Source: Stentor coeruleus (Eukaryota > Ciliophora > Heterotrichea > Heterotrichida > Stentoridae). Taken from it: a stretch of DNA of 64,000 nt. Position numbers and translations under genes: made by a program. The notes under the pieces were generated by a model, which saw nothing but the letters and a program-made list of their open reading frames with translations, made no database searches and had not been told where the DNA came from. Location: contig MPUH01000030.1 in NCBI GenBank assembly GCA_001970955.1, positions 89,823-153,822 of the forward strand, given 5' to 3'. Positions 30,561 through 41,779 of this stretch are shown here, one piece after another; the first letter of the stretch is position 1, and every line of letters starts with the position of its first letter.

Positions 30561-31529
30561 TTAATTATTTAGAAATTTTAAAGATAATTGAACTCCTACA
30601 TGGTCACTAATTTGCGTAAAAGGCATGCCAAATATATAAAATGGTTCTATTTTTGTGTCATCTAGGTTAATGGCGATGTTCTAATTATAGATTACTTTGT
30701 TGGGGATTAGGAAAATGTAGTCTAAGCATTCATTAGAAGTTGAGTATTCTTTTGCTGTTAGGATTGTTTCTATAGGCAAACCATTTTCATAAACTCTACC
30801 GTATGTCGCTAAGGATTTCCCATATTTGCTTCTGATTATATCTATTATATCGTTTGTCCCTTCAGAGGAAAAAATCCATGTTAAATGGATATAATCGTCT
30901 TGACAAGGAGACTATGTAGGAAGTACTGAAAATTTTGGGGGTTTACGATTTTCAAGACCATCAATGTTGAAGTCCCCGGTTATTATTGTTGGATAGCTTG
31001 TGTTGAGAGTTTTAAGGTCTATGAAGTCTTTGTATTCTTTTATTTGTCTTCGTCGTAAAAGCCTGTATTTTAAAAATTCTTCATATTCAGGAGTGTTATA
31101 GGAGGCTTGTGTATGAGTAGTAAAAATATGCAGAAAAATATCATCTACTTTTATTTTAGCATAAACAACTCCCTTTGAACTCAATCTATCTGCGCTTTTT
31201 CCTTCAGAAAAGGTTATACTATCATTTTCTACTATTGGGTATTTGCTAAGAATTAGCAATCCACTGTCTATTATATGCCCATAAAATGGATTTGGTCGAG
31301 GACTTTGGCAATGATATAAAAAACCTTTGTTTTTAGCTTGGTTAATTATTTGTTTTTTCCGAGAATTCAGTGTTGAAAAAACTTCTTGTAAACAGATTAT
31401 ATCATAGGAAGAAATGCATTGATCTATAAAAACATAAGTTCTTAGGTCTTTGTAATCAGAATCGTTAGTATGTATTCCTGGAGGTCTAAGGAATAAATTT
31501 AGTGTGAGTATTTTGATATCTGTTTCCAT
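30561..31529 (-). CDS. Neutral sphingomyelinase-like phosphodiesterase with two 15-nt introns
   Basis: Exons in order of transcription are 31529-30927, 30911-30696 and 30680-30561. The introns, read on the minus strand, are GTACTTCCTACATAG (30926-30912) and GTAATCTATAATTAG (30695-30681). Splicing joins 201, 72 and 39 codons into about 312 residues. Endonuclease/exonuclease/phosphatase motifs are present: LTLNLF, IICLQEVF with the metal-binding Glu, TTHTQA, ITGDFNIDG, LDYIFL, and the catalytic SDHVGV, which lies in the last exon. Unspliced, the protein would stop before this His, which strongly supports both introns. Family members cleave sphingomyelin or related phospholipids. I see no transmembrane tail. 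Confidence 0.87.
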
Positions 31530-31692
31530 TTATAACTAACTATTATACTCTTATCAGCATATATATAATTCTCATGACAAAAAGAACTTAATGAATTATA
31601 ATTACATTGGTGATGAATATTAAATTTAAAATAGAAAATTTTATAAGAAAATTAGTAATTTCATATTGCAAGAGTTTGATAAAATAATTCAA

Positions 31693-33562
31693 ATGTCGAG
31701 AACTGAATCTAAACTAAGTCAATATATTGGCGAGGCACAAATAAGTATGCTAGATTCTAATGAAAGTTTATATGAAGACAAAATTGAAGATAGCAGTTCA
31801 ATTCTCAAAGACGCGCTGTTGGCTAAATGCCGAGAAACCATCGAGGTATAAACTAATCAGAATCTCTATGCTGAAATCGAATTGCAAAAACGCCAAAGAC
31901 GAGAAGCTGAGTTGTTATGCAAAGAAAGCGAAGTTAAACTCCAAACATTAGAAAAGAAATTTAAAGACAACTCTTTAAAAGTCCTTGAATATAAAGAAGA
32001 AAATGAAAAACTCCAATATTTAAACCAAGAACTAAAAAAAGCTTTTAGTAAAACTGGAAGTGCTGAAAATGAAATATTAAGATTAAAGGAAGAACTCGAA
32101 GAGTCACAGCAAAAGATTGAAGATTTTCAGTTTAAATGTGAAAGATTAACTATGCAGTGCAAAATTACTGAAACTGTTACAGCAAGTCTTAAACAAGCAC
32201 AAGAAGATTATCAGAAGTATTTGAAAGATGAGAAGGATATTTTTGAAAATAGAGAAAGAGAGCTGAAGGAAAAATATGAGCAACTTGAGAGTAAATTGAA
32301 AAAAAGATTTCAAAGCAAAGAGCTTCAGTTAAAACAAGAAATAACTCAATCAATTTTGGAAATACAAAGATCAGTTGATATTAATGATATTGAGCATTCG
32401 AAAATTAGAAGTGAAAACCAAAATTTAAAAGAAAACATCAAAGGTTTGAATGAAAATATAGTTACTATAGAATGCTCATATAGGGAGCAGATTGATAAAT
32501 TAGAACATGAAATCCATTCCCTCAAACTAATTATTAACGAAAAAAATACTCATTTAGAAAGAAGCGATTCAATTCAAAAATATGAAAAAAGTAAGCTAGA
32601 AGCAACACTCGCTAAAGAAAAAGAATTAGAAACTCTAATCAAAACCTTAGAAGAAAAGGTTAAAAACAACGAAAACCGCTATNACTCTAATCAAAACCTT
32701 AGAAGAAAAGGTTAAAAACAACGAAAACCGCTATGCTGAAACAAAAAAATTATGTGAAAGCCTCACCACAGAAGTTCTTAATTTAAAAAGCGACCTTCAA
32801 AAAGAAACCAACAGATGCCAAGCTAAAGAAATCGAAATCAAGCAAATGGGAGAAAAGGATAAAGAACTTCTCTCAAAAATCAATAAACTAAAAGAAGAAA
32901 AACAAGAAGACGCAAAAATGTACTCCAAAGAAGTTGAAGACAAAATAGAAAGCACTGGAAACATCATAAGAAATCAATTTCAAAAAGAATACGAAACTAA
33001 AATAGAAGAACTCAAAAACAAAACCAATGATTTGCAAACAGAAAATAAAGTTCTCCGGACAAAACTCGAAAGCAAATACATTGAAATACAAAAAATCAAA
33101 AGCAACAAAGACTTAAACTCCCAAGAAATAAGAGAAAGTTCCAAAATGTATGAGCAAACTATAGAAGAACCAAATGAAGAATCTTATATTCTAAAGCAAA
33201 AAATCGCCAAAATGCAAAAACAAAAAATGTCTATTGAGCAAAAATTCTTAAGTTTAAAAGAAGAATTCAATACTTTAGAAGAAAAAATCAAGCAAGACAG
33301 TATTTTTTTTCGTAATGAAACCATGAGAAAAGATGACGAACTGAATAGGATGAAAAAGAAATTTGAGACAAAATTAAGAGAAATATATGCTGAGAATAGT
33401 CTTGTTATAGAACAGATGAGGACTGATTTATTGAGATTGAATAATGAGATAAGAAATAGAGATTCTAAAGACTCGTGCTATTGGATATCGAAAGTTATTG
33501 AAGATTTAATCAAAAAGATTCCTTCGAGTAATCATTTTCAAACTTATAAAATATTTTCTTAA
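31693..33562 (+). CDS. Long coiled-coil protein, one 15-nt intron, frame broken by an assembly seam
   Basis: The start ATG is at 31693. The intron at 31846-31860 is GTATAAACTAATCAG; removing it joins CRETIE to NLYAEIE in frame. The frame then breaks near 32683, where an N is flanked by two exact 51-bp copies (32632-32682 and 32684-32734). Dropping one copy and the N (52 bases) restores the frame to TAA at 33562, giving about 600 residues. Nearly the whole protein is Glu/Lys/Gln/Asn-rich coiled coil with no recognised globular domain, as in cytoskeletal, centrosomal or tethering proteins. Confidence 0.8.
32632..32734. repeat. Assembly-seam duplication around the N at 32683
   Basis: Two exact 51-bp copies are separated by one N inside a coding region. 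One copy is almost surely an unmerged contig overlap, because removing it together with the N repairs the reading frame. Confidence 0.93.
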
Positions 33563-33683
33563 TATTTTTCCATTAATAATCAGAAATAAGGGGAATTTCC
33601 TATCTGGAGAAAATATATACTAACTGTAATTTATTATAAGCATAAGCAAAAGCTATTGATTTTCTCCAAGTCCATATATAAAA

Positions 33684-34214
33684 ATGAGAACCTTAAAGTT
33701 CACTAAGAGCTATTACCCAACGGACCTTCCAAGTGTATCGTCAATCAGGCCTTATTTTTTCCCATCAAGGACCCGCAAAATGAGCCTAAACGCCTCTATA
33801 GGTACGCAATGTGATAAGTACTCTCATAAGCGCAGCATAAGCGAAGGGGTCTCTAAATCACCTATAACAATACTAAACTCCATAGTCATGAAAAAAATAC
33901 TATCAAGGCCATCATCACCAATAACCGTCCCAACAAAGTCTTTAGACTACATCCCATCATCAAAAATACGTAAAAAAAAAACTTTGACGAAATCTTCTCG
34001 TCTTCACTACCAGTTTCTTCATAAAATAGTAAAAAAAGTTCAATCGCCCAGCATTTGCAAAGCTTCTTTGTATATGCCGAATAAATCTATTACAAAAAAC
34101 TCACAAAACACTAAGTTTCTTAGAAAAACTATCAAATTGTCGCATTCTCCTGTGCTTAATGACTGCCCTTCTAATTCTTCAATAGATTATTTTTTACCAA
34201 GATATAAAAGCTAA
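33684..34214 (+). CDS. Hypothetical basic, Ser/Pro-rich protein
   Basis: This is a 176-residue protein with Lys, Ser, Pro and Arg dominating. It shows repeated short SP and RPSSP-like sites and no recognised domain. It probably is disordered. The ATG at 33684 lies 119 bp after the coiled-coil gene's stop, in the same orientation. It is similar in kind, but not in visible sequence, to the orphans at 22818 and 58721. Confidence 0.6.
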   Translation: MRTLKFTKSYYPTDLPSVSSIRPYFFPSRTRKMSLNASIGTQCDKYSHKRSISEGVSKSPITILNSIVMKKILSRPSSPITVPTKSLDYIPSSKIRKKKTLTKSSRLHYQFLHKIVKKVQSPSICKASLYMPNKSITKNSQNTKFLRKTIKLSHSPVLNDCPSNSSIDYFLPRYKS

Positions 34215-34940
34215 CAAATAATATTATTGTAGACTATGATATGAAAGCATGGAAATACCAGTTTTCTTTGATATATTAAGATATGTAAGATTGTTATATG
34301 GAAATTGTGGAATAGTATTTAGAAGGATTGCTTTGTATAGAAAGAAAAGTTGTTATTTCTGTGATATTTTAATTAGTTTTTTTATCTTTTGGATGAGAAT
34401 TGTTTAGTTTATATGTCTTTGTAAATTTNTTGGATGAGAATTGTTTAGTTTATATGTCTTTGTAAATTTTCCTAAAATTTAATATGACTTATCATAAAAT
34501 ATTATTTAGAACTGCACTATTCTAAATTAATGCAACTTTTTCATACTTTCACTATGAATAACTATTTAGTTTATTCCATTTGAATTAGATACTTTCTATC
34601 CATAATGCATCATAAAAAAGATGTAAAATATATGAAACAAAATATCATAGAAAAAAAGCGTATATATTCACGATCAGTGATGCTAAATCTTTAAAGCCTC
34701 AATATTTCCTTCTCATGCTGCAAATCACTTAATCTAGCTAATCTTCAATGCAAATCACTACCAAAAAATTAAAATTGGCGCTCAAAAATAAACTCAAACA
34801 AACAAAAAAAAACACAAAGTTCTCATGAAAAGCTATGAAAGCAACTAAAACCTTTCAATAATCGCTATAAACCTTTAAATCCAAAGTTTATCCCTTTTCT
34901 TCACCAATTTTAACTTCATTTGATTTAAAATCTGAGTTAT
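34215..34940. other. Spacer between convergent genes, with an assembly seam
   Basis: A/T-rich. The N at 34429 is flanked by exact 40-bp copies at 34389-34428 and 34430-34469. Nothing else is supported. Confidence 0.5.
34389..34469. repeat. Assembly-seam duplication around the N at 34429
   Basis: Identical 40-bp sequences stand on both sides of a single N, the same pattern as at the other four Ns in the window. Confidence 0.9.
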
Positions 34941-35612
34941 TTAAACTAAATCATAGTGTATCATGAACACTTCTTCTGGTAAAATATAATTATTGTAGTC
35001 ACAGAAGTCTATTCCAACACCAGTTATTATAAGATCATCAAGTGGTCTTAAATCATAATCACTAGACTCAGTGAATGAAAAGTCTTTTTCATCATAAACT
35101 ATGATTTGCTTCTTGCTTTTAAGTTTTTTATTGATTGTGTTCAGGATAGCCATAGAAAGGACTTCATCAAATTCCCTTAACTGTTCCCTATTTGCATCAA
35201 AGCCATTAAGTTTGCGATATTGTCTTCTAAGCATGGAATAAAAGTGATTTTTGATTGAATTGTCTGTACGGCCTTGCAAATACTTGGAGATGTCAGCCCA
35301 TTTGTTTCCTAGCTCAATGTGTTTTTCAAATAACAGTTTTTCTTCTTCTAGAGACCAGGGATTTTTTAAAATCAAAGGGTCTAAATGGTTATGCCAACGT
35401 TCACGACACTGTTTTCCACTTCTTATTGGCGATTTTATCTCTTTATTAAGTTTTTCTGCAATCAGCGCCCACTGTTGTGTGCCATTTTCTTGGACCAACA
35501 CCTTAATAACCTCGTCTTCTACAGGCGTCCAAGGTCTTCTTTTCCCAGGGATCTTTATAACAGCAATCTTATTTTTGGGCGGTCTTCCTCTTAATTTTTT
35601 TTTTTTGGCCAT
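34941..35612 (-). CDS. R2R3-type Myb transcription factor
   Basis: This is a 223-residue protein with two Myb repeats. The first runs from RRPWTPVEDEVIKVLVQ to CRERWHNHLDP (about residues 25-75) and the second from NPWSLEEEKLLFEKHIELG to TDNSIKNHFYSMLRR (about 84-130). The spaced Trp residues and the KQCRERWHNHLDP and TDNSIKNHF recognition helices are typical of the animal/plant c-Myb type. A basic N-terminus (KKKKLRGRPPKNK) resembles an AT-hook and nuclear signal. It should bind DNA; targets are unknown. It is divergent from the Aurora-like kinase gene, 212 bp apart. Confidence 0.92.
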   Translation of the reverse strand: MAKKKKLRGRPPKNKIAVIKIPGKRRPWTPVEDEVIKVLVQENGTQQWALIAEKLNKEIKSPIRSGKQCRERWHNHLDPLILKNPWSLEEEKLLFEKHIELGNKWADISKYLQGRTDNSIKNHFYSMLRRQYRKLNGFDANREQLREFDEVLSMAILNTINKKLKSKKQIIVYDEKDFSFTESSDYDLRPLDDLIITGVGIDFCDYNNYILPEEVFMIHYDLV

Positions 35613-35824
35613 TTGTTCGTTAAATTTATTGACATGCTAATACTACTAGCATTTTTAAATATTCAAAACCCTCAACTTATTCATATTCTTTCAGCGTATA
35701 AAAGCATAATCTTATTCTATAAATTAGTCCCTTAGCGCTTGTTCCATTAAAACTTTCACTACAAAGAAATTTATTTATTTCTAAATCAAAGGTTTATATT
35801 AACATATTGTAATGTGTAATTATT

Positions 35825-38065
35825 ATGTTGAAAAGACCTTTCAATAGGCTTTTGTTTGAATCACCTGCAGTACTCGCTGGGCTTGAACCTGAGCTGACAA
35901 GAAGGGATTTTGAGTTTGAACGGCGACTTGGGGATGGTGCTTTTGGGCAAGTATGGCGCGTCAAACATAAATCCACGTTGAAAATATATGCAATGAAACA
36001 AGTGCCAAAAGATAAAGTCATGAAAATGCTCGGGCAATTTAGAAGGGAAGTTTATATCATGTATGAGCTTTCTCACCCGCATATAATCAAACTTTTCAAT
36101 CACTTTGAAGATGAGAAGTTCTTTTATTTGATTATGGAGCTTGCAGAAGGTGGGAATTTATTCCACAAACTATACAGGGAAAAGTGTTTTTTGGAAAGAA
36201 ACGCTGCACAATATTTCAGGGAAGTTGTTTTAGCTGTTGAATATCTTCATTCTCACGTTCCGGCTATCATTCATAGGGATATTAAACCTGAAAACATTCT
36301 ATTGGACAAAGAAGGTAGGATCAAACTTACAGACTTCGGGTGGTCTAATTATTATTCAACAGAAAACCCAACACTTAGATTCACAATGTGTGGGACACTT
36401 GAATATCTTCCTCCTGAAATAGCTTCAGAGACAGGCCATAATACAGGTGCAGACATATGGTGTTTAGGTATCCTCCTTTTTGAAATGCTCACAGGTTCAA
36501 CACCGTTCGCATCAAAAGGCCGTGACCAAATGTTAACAAATATCACTCAGTCCAAGCCGAAATTCCCTCATTCGATGGCACCGCTGGCTCGCGACCTAAT
36601 CGGTAAAATGATTGAAAAAGATCCACAAAAGCGCATTTCAGCAACAGAAATCAAGTGCCATGCTTGGCTGCTTGACCATCCTCCAATCCGCGAGACCATC
36701 ACCCAAGATTGTATTCCTAAACTCTTACCCAGCATTGAAGAGATTAACAAAGTGCTTCAAGCCATAGAAAAAAAAGATCCGGGACACAGCAAAATCCTTA
36801 AATCCCCAGAGAAAATCTCAGAAACTATTAAAACCTCAGACACATCAACAAAAAATCTTGTAAAAAGCTCAGACCTCTTATCTTTTGATCAAATCAACGA
36901 TTTTGACCAATCAACAAACGAAGACAACAGCAAAAAGGAACTAGTAAAAACCCATCATAACGATTTTCGAACAAGTGTAGTCAAGCTTAAACAGCAAGTC
37001 GAGCTGAAATCTGAAGATAATAGCAAAATAAAAGGGTCAATTCAAGACCTTCTCACTAAACTCTTAGATTCAACAGCCAAATCGAAAGTCCTTGAAGAGA
37101 AAATTCAAGACAAAAAAAAAGAACTCAATGCCGTGAATCGCATTGAAAAAGAACTTCTATCAAAACTTGCTGACTGCAATATTGAGCTAGAAAGAAACAA
37201 TCACATCAACATCGTTCAGATTACTGAGAAAATAAACCAAAAAAACTCAGACTTATTAGCTAAGTCAACTTTGTCTAAACAACTTAGAACCAAATACGAG
37301 AATCTGAAAAGCACAAGCCAGAAAATACTCCAAGAATTCCTAGAAAAAGAAAAAATTCTCAGCAACCAAAACTTAGCGCTTAAAAGAATGAAAGAAAAAC
37401 TTTCTCAAAGCAACGTAGGTAAAAAAAGCGAAATCACCGAGTTGACAACTAATGCTGAGGTTTTAAAAAGCCGACTTGGTGGTCATGTTAGTCATACAAC
37501 CAAACTTGGTAGGCAAGAAACCTCAACTGCAAATGAAATAATGCGACTGATTAAAGATGAAAGTATTAATTTAGGGACCAATTTAAGACCAAAACTTGAA
37601 AAACAATATAATCAATTGCAGGAAAGGGTGGCTGAAAAAGAACAGGAGTTAGCAGAAGCGAAAATCAGCTTTGAAGAAAGCCGCTCAGCTATAATGCAGA
37701 TGGCAAGGGTTAGAAAAGATGAGATTATTAGGACTAGTAAGAGGAAAAATGAAAGTTTAAAGGCTGGGCAAATGAGTGAACTGGATGAGAAAAGGATTGA
37801 GTTGAAGAAAACATTGCAGAAAGCTCGACAGGAAGAAAATAAGTATTACATGGATGGATTAGAGATTCATAAGACAAATGAGAAAATTAAGGTATGAATT
37901 AGTCAGGGATTACAAAAGCAGCTTTTGGAATTTATTGATAAAATGAAGGAGATTAGGAAAGAGAGGAATCAGTATCTAGAGATTATTAGCAATAATAAAG
38001 AAGAGATTGAGAAAATTGAAATGGATATCGGGTTGTTAAAGGTACAGATTATCCCGGTGGAATAA
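35825..38065 (+). CDS. Aurora-like protein kinase with a long coiled-coil tail, one 15-nt intron
   Basis: The exons are 35825-37891 and 37907-38065, with intron GTATGAATTAGTCAG. The product is 741 residues. The kinase domain (about 28-285) is complete: GDGAFG (36-41), Lys58, HRDIKPEN (150-157) and the Aurora-diagnostic DFGWS (170-174). LRFTMCGT has Thr187 at the place of the Aurora activation-loop Thr. A linker and then a coiled coil of about 370 residues follow; ordinary Aurora kinases end shortly after the kinase domain. The tail may replace a separate scaffold such as INCENP or may target the kinase to microtubule structures (inference). Removing the intron extends the coiled coil by 52 residues. 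Confidence 0.92.
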
Positions 38066-38267
38066 TTTTAAACATAGATTGAGTTTTATTTACCATATGT
38101 GTGGAGTTTTTATTTTTGGAAAGGTTTGAGTTAGATAGGAATTTATATTATGATTTAAATAATGAATTACATTTGTTAACTATAACCTTTTCTATAGAGA
38201 TTTTATCATCACTTTTAATCATGTTAAACCAGATTTATTAAAATCTCATACATAATTCAATTAAATC

Positions 38268-39812
38268 CTAATTTCCTAGTGTCCGCAAAAAGTCATGTTC
38301 AAGAAGTTCTTTCGCAGACTTCCTGTTTACAGGGTCCCTCTGGAAACAACTCAGCAGAAAATCTTTTGCCGCTTGGGAAATGCCAGTCGGTATATCTGGG
38401 ATAGTGTTTTCACAAGCTATTTTCATCATAAAAAATACATGATTATCTTCCACATCCCAAGGTCTTTTTGCAGTAAGCATTTCCAAAGCAACACATCCAA
38501 CACTCCAAATATCAGCTTTTCGGCCATAACCTTTCTGCTTTATAACCTCAGGAGCCATCCAAGGTAAGCTTCCTTTAAGGGAGGTTACAAAACCTGATTC
38601 AGTTTCAATAGAATGATACTGTTTTGAACACCCAAAGTCACTAAGTTTGATTATACCTTTAGAGTCCAAGAGAATATTTGCCCCTTTGATATCCCTATGT
38701 ATAACCCCATTACCATGGAGGTATTCCAGACCTTTCAATATCTGAATCAAATAGGCTCGTACAGTAACTTCAGAAAGCGCACCTAGATTATAAAGGAGCT
38801 TTGCAAGGCTTCCTCCAGGAAGGTACTCAAGATATATACAAAAATTGTCTTGAATTGACTCACTACCAAGATACCTGACAATGTGCTTATTTTTCATACC
38901 ACGTAATATACTAACTTCAGCTTCTAGATCGCTTATGTATTTTGTTTGAGCTCTGTTATTAGGGTTAAAGAAAATCCGTTTAACAGCAAATAATTCTCCA
39001 GTATTGACGTCAAATGCTTTAAAAACCTGCGCGTAACCCCCTTGGCCTAGGATTTCTCCAGCTTTCCATTGACGAACACAGCCTTTAACTCCATCTGTAA
39101 GTGGGTCGCTTGAAATAAGCTTGAATTTCAGCTCGTTATAGCGTTGGATATCTGAGGTTATATTTGATTCTTCGGCTTCTTCTAGAGTTGCGCCTTTACT
39201 TAACCCGTTTGTTATGCTAGATTGCTTTAAGGTGGAGTTTTCGGATATATAGCTATGGATTGAACTAACACCTGATTGCCAAACTGCAGGCGACTCAAAC
39301 TTTTTAGGCAGTGCAATGCTTTCCTTGCTTTCTGAACTGCTAATCTCCGAGCTTGACGAATGAGTTAAATTAACAGCGAATTTGTGTACTTTTTCCATTG
39401 CTTTTGGGGAGAATTTCATAGAATTTCTTGCAGTTTCTGGGGACTTTATTGAAATTGTTAAATTGTTAAACGTGTTTTTCAATTGTATGTTGTCACTTAA
39501 ACGATGGATCCGAGCCCTGTCATTTTTTTTAGCAGCGAGTTTAAATGACATTTCTGGATTAAATCCCATTCGCGGAGTATAATTATGAGGAGATGGAGTA
39601 TTGTGTATTGGAGTAAGAGAGTTATTTTTAGGTGTAGATTTAGATACTATTCTTAGGTCTCTTCCTGTGGAAATTTTAGTTGAGATTGATGGGAACTTAA
39701 TATCAGGAGACTTTAGACCGATGGATGAAGTCTCAATCGTGCAACCTTCTTTTTGGCTTCCTCGGACCCTTAAAAAATGAATTTTTTTTGCAATTCTCTG
39801 CTTAGAGTTCAT
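38268..39812 (-). CDS. STE11/MAPKKK-type protein kinase
   Basis: From the ATG at 39812 this is 514 residues; the frame is open three codons upstream but lacks an ATG. The N-terminal 245 residues are Ser/Thr/Lys-rich and probably regulatory. The kinase domain (about 250-510) has the glycine loop GQGGYAQVF, AVKRI, HRDIKGANIL with the KGAN typical of STE kinases, SDFGCSK, and SLPWMAPEV. It is closest in style to MEKK/NPK1 kinases that start MAP kinase cascades. All catalytic residues are present. It is convergent with the Aurora-like gene. Confidence 0.92.
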   Translation of the reverse strand: MNSKQRIAKKIHFLRVRGSQKEGCTIETSSIGLKSPDIKFPSISTKISTGRDLRIVSKSTPKNNSLTPIHNTPSPHNYTPRMGFNPEMSFKLAAKKNDRARIHRLSDNIQLKNTFNNLTISIKSPETARNSMKFSPKAMEKVHKFAVNLTHSSSSEISSSESKESIALPKKFESPAVWQSGVSSIHSYISENSTLKQSSITNGLSKGATLEEAEESNITSDIQRYNELKFKLISSDPLTDGVKGCVRQWKAGEILGQGGYAQVFKAFDVNTGELFAVKRIFFNPNNRAQTKYISDLEAEVSILRGMKNKHIVRYLGSESIQDNFCIYLEYLPGGSLAKLLYNLGALSEVTVRAYLIQILKGLEYLHGNGVIHRDIKGANILLDSKGIIKLSDFGCSKQYHSIETESGFVTSLKGSLPWMAPEVIKQKGYGRKADIWSVGCVALEMLTAKRPWDVEDNHVFFMMKIACENTIPDIPTGISQAAKDFLLSCFQRDPVNRKSAKELLEHDFLRTLGN

Positions 39813-40346
39813 TATTACCAAATTAATATACCATCTCCTACAATAATAAAAGGTTCCTTTCTAGATTATCATATATTGGACAAATTTAAAAACTTATAAA
39901 TCAACTATATAGAAGCACTTAAAATGAGTCTAATTGCGTATTTAATGAATGAACTAGGTTTTTGATTCAGATTTGAAGATTGCTTGATTTTGGTTACAAT
40001 TTAATGCCAAAGTTTTAAAAAAGATTTATCAACTCAATAAGAATGTAGTCAAATTGTAAATTTGTTATTTAGCATTTATACAGTAAGTTATATAGGATTT
40101 AGGTATGAAAGAAATCTATATTTCTGAAGAAGTGATGAAAATTTAATATATTTTATTGAGAATTATAAGCGAATACTTAAAAGTTATGACCTTAATATTT
40201 AAGCATAATCTCCAATAGACAATAGCTGTATAAATATAACTACAAGGCACGCTGAGTATGAGTGTATTAATAATGTAGTAAGAACAACAGTCTTATTTTT
40301 TTAGAGAGATAATAAGCTGTAATAAAATATTTGATATGAATATAAT
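39813..40346. other. Divergent spacer
   Basis: About 530 bp of A/T-rich DNA upstream of the MAPKKK gene (-) and of the small gene at 40347 (+). No further feature is supported. Confidence 0.45.
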
Positions 40347-40568
40347 ATGAAAAAAAAAGTGAGTTGCTTTTGTATAAGTGGGTCTAAAATCAGAGAAAAA
40401 GATATAGAGAATGTTAAAGATATAATGAAAACTGTGGTTAGAGGGTATTTAAGATATATCAAAACTAAAGAGGTTATAATAGGATATGAAGATATCCCTG
40501 TTTATGTTGAGCAACACAATATCATGAAAGATAGTGGGGCTACAATACGACTTTATTATGTAGAATAA
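40347..40568 (+). CDS. Small hypothetical protein or truncated gene
   Basis: This is a 73-residue frame with coding-like composition (KVSCFCISGSKIREKD, YEDIPVYVEQHN), starting at an ATG in A/T-rich context. The sequence looks like part of a folded domain, and about 425 bp of non-coding DNA follow, so it could be a truncated or decayed gene. I recognise no family and see no 15-nt intron leading onward. Confidence 0.4.
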   Translation: MKKKVSCFCISGSKIREKDIENVKDIMKTVVRGYLRYIKTKEVIIGYEDIPVYVEQHNIMKDSGATIRLYYVE

Positions 40569-40993
40569 TCAATCAATTGTTTTCAAGGTATCTACTTAGA
40601 ATATAGTTTCTATATAAAAATGATTTTTTGCAGCATCACTTTATCCAAAAATTAAAGTTTAGTTATGAGTTATATAAGAAAAATTATAAAAGGAATATTC
40701 TTATTAATCTGCCAGCTCAAAGAAGACTCCTCTATAGTTTTTCATATTTATGAATGTAAACACAATTTAGATGTTTATTTGATGCAAAGATCCTGAAGTC
40801 TTCTAATTTCAAATGAAGATTCATCTTCAATAGTTCATGAAAAATAGAGTTAATTGCAAAAGACATCAAATACTGAAATAGCGAGTAAATGGGATAAACA
40901 CTTTAGCAAGTGCAAACTTGAAGATTGAAGCTTATACAACAATTTAACTATAAATGTTAAAAATATCATAATGATAAATAAGCCATATAATAA
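40569..40993. other. Spacer, possibly with decayed coding sequence
   Basis: Moderately A/T-rich with frequent stops in all frames. It may contain remains continuing the gene at 40347, but nothing recognisable. Confidence 0.35.
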
Positions 40994-41779
40994 ATGTGGG
41001 TGCTCCAGAAATACACAGCGCTAAAGAAATGGGCTTTGCGTCTAGGTATGATAGGGGCATTATCAACAGGGATAATCCAACTAGCAATCAAAAAAAATGA
41101 AGATGAATACAAAAGAGCTTGGGAAGAATTAAGAGACATTTCAAGGTCTGGGAACAAATCTTTTGGTCTAAACTACGGCTTCAAAATCGACTTACCAGTA
41201 TTTCCCATATAGATAGGAGAAAAACTGGACACAGGAGACTTATTGTTCATGGAAATGAAATGCCACAAAGCCTTTTCAGCTACTGAAATGGGATATTGTT
41301 ATTATGCTAAGTTGAAGAAAAAAATCTATATGAGCTTTGGCTATAGATCTAGCAACTGGGACAGGACAGGAATTTTGATAAAAGACCAACTTGGAGCAAG
41401 GGTGCTGTTTTTTTCATATCATAAACTTTATGATGTTGATTATGATGAATTTCTTAGGCTACCTTTTTTTGCTGATATAGCTTTTAGGAGGATGAAAATA
41501 GAAGACCCGATTTTAGGTGCTGTTGGATGTGAATATAGAGCTCGAGTACACAATGAGTATTTAGAACAAAAAAAATGGTTTTTGCCAAATATCATTAATG
41601 AAACTGACCTTGCTATAAAATATTGGGCTAAGACTGGACTATTGGAAAAGTTTGAGCAAGGAGAAGATAGAGAAAATGCCAGGTCTATTGAGGATTTGGA
41701 TTTTAACATACCTAAAGGGGTTAATGGAAAAATAGTTAGCTATTCAGAACCGATTATTCTTAGAACTTGCCGAAATTAG
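40994..41779 (+). CDS. Membrane-anchored protein of unknown family, one 15-nt intron
   Basis: The exons are 40994-41197 and 41213-41779; the intron is GTATTTCCCATATAG. Splicing replaces an in-frame TAG and joins KIDLP to IGEKLDTGDLLFMEM, giving about 256 residues. An N-terminal hydrophobic segment (LRLGMIGALSTGIIQLAI, about 15-32) may be a membrane anchor. The pattern GDLLF, then NWDRTGILI, then VLFFSYHKLY and a DEFL helix is reminiscent of permuted papain-like (NlpC/P60, C92) folds. The usual catalytic His position reads Arg (DRTGI), so an active enzyme is unlikely if that is the fold. Treat the family as unassigned. Confidence 0.7.
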
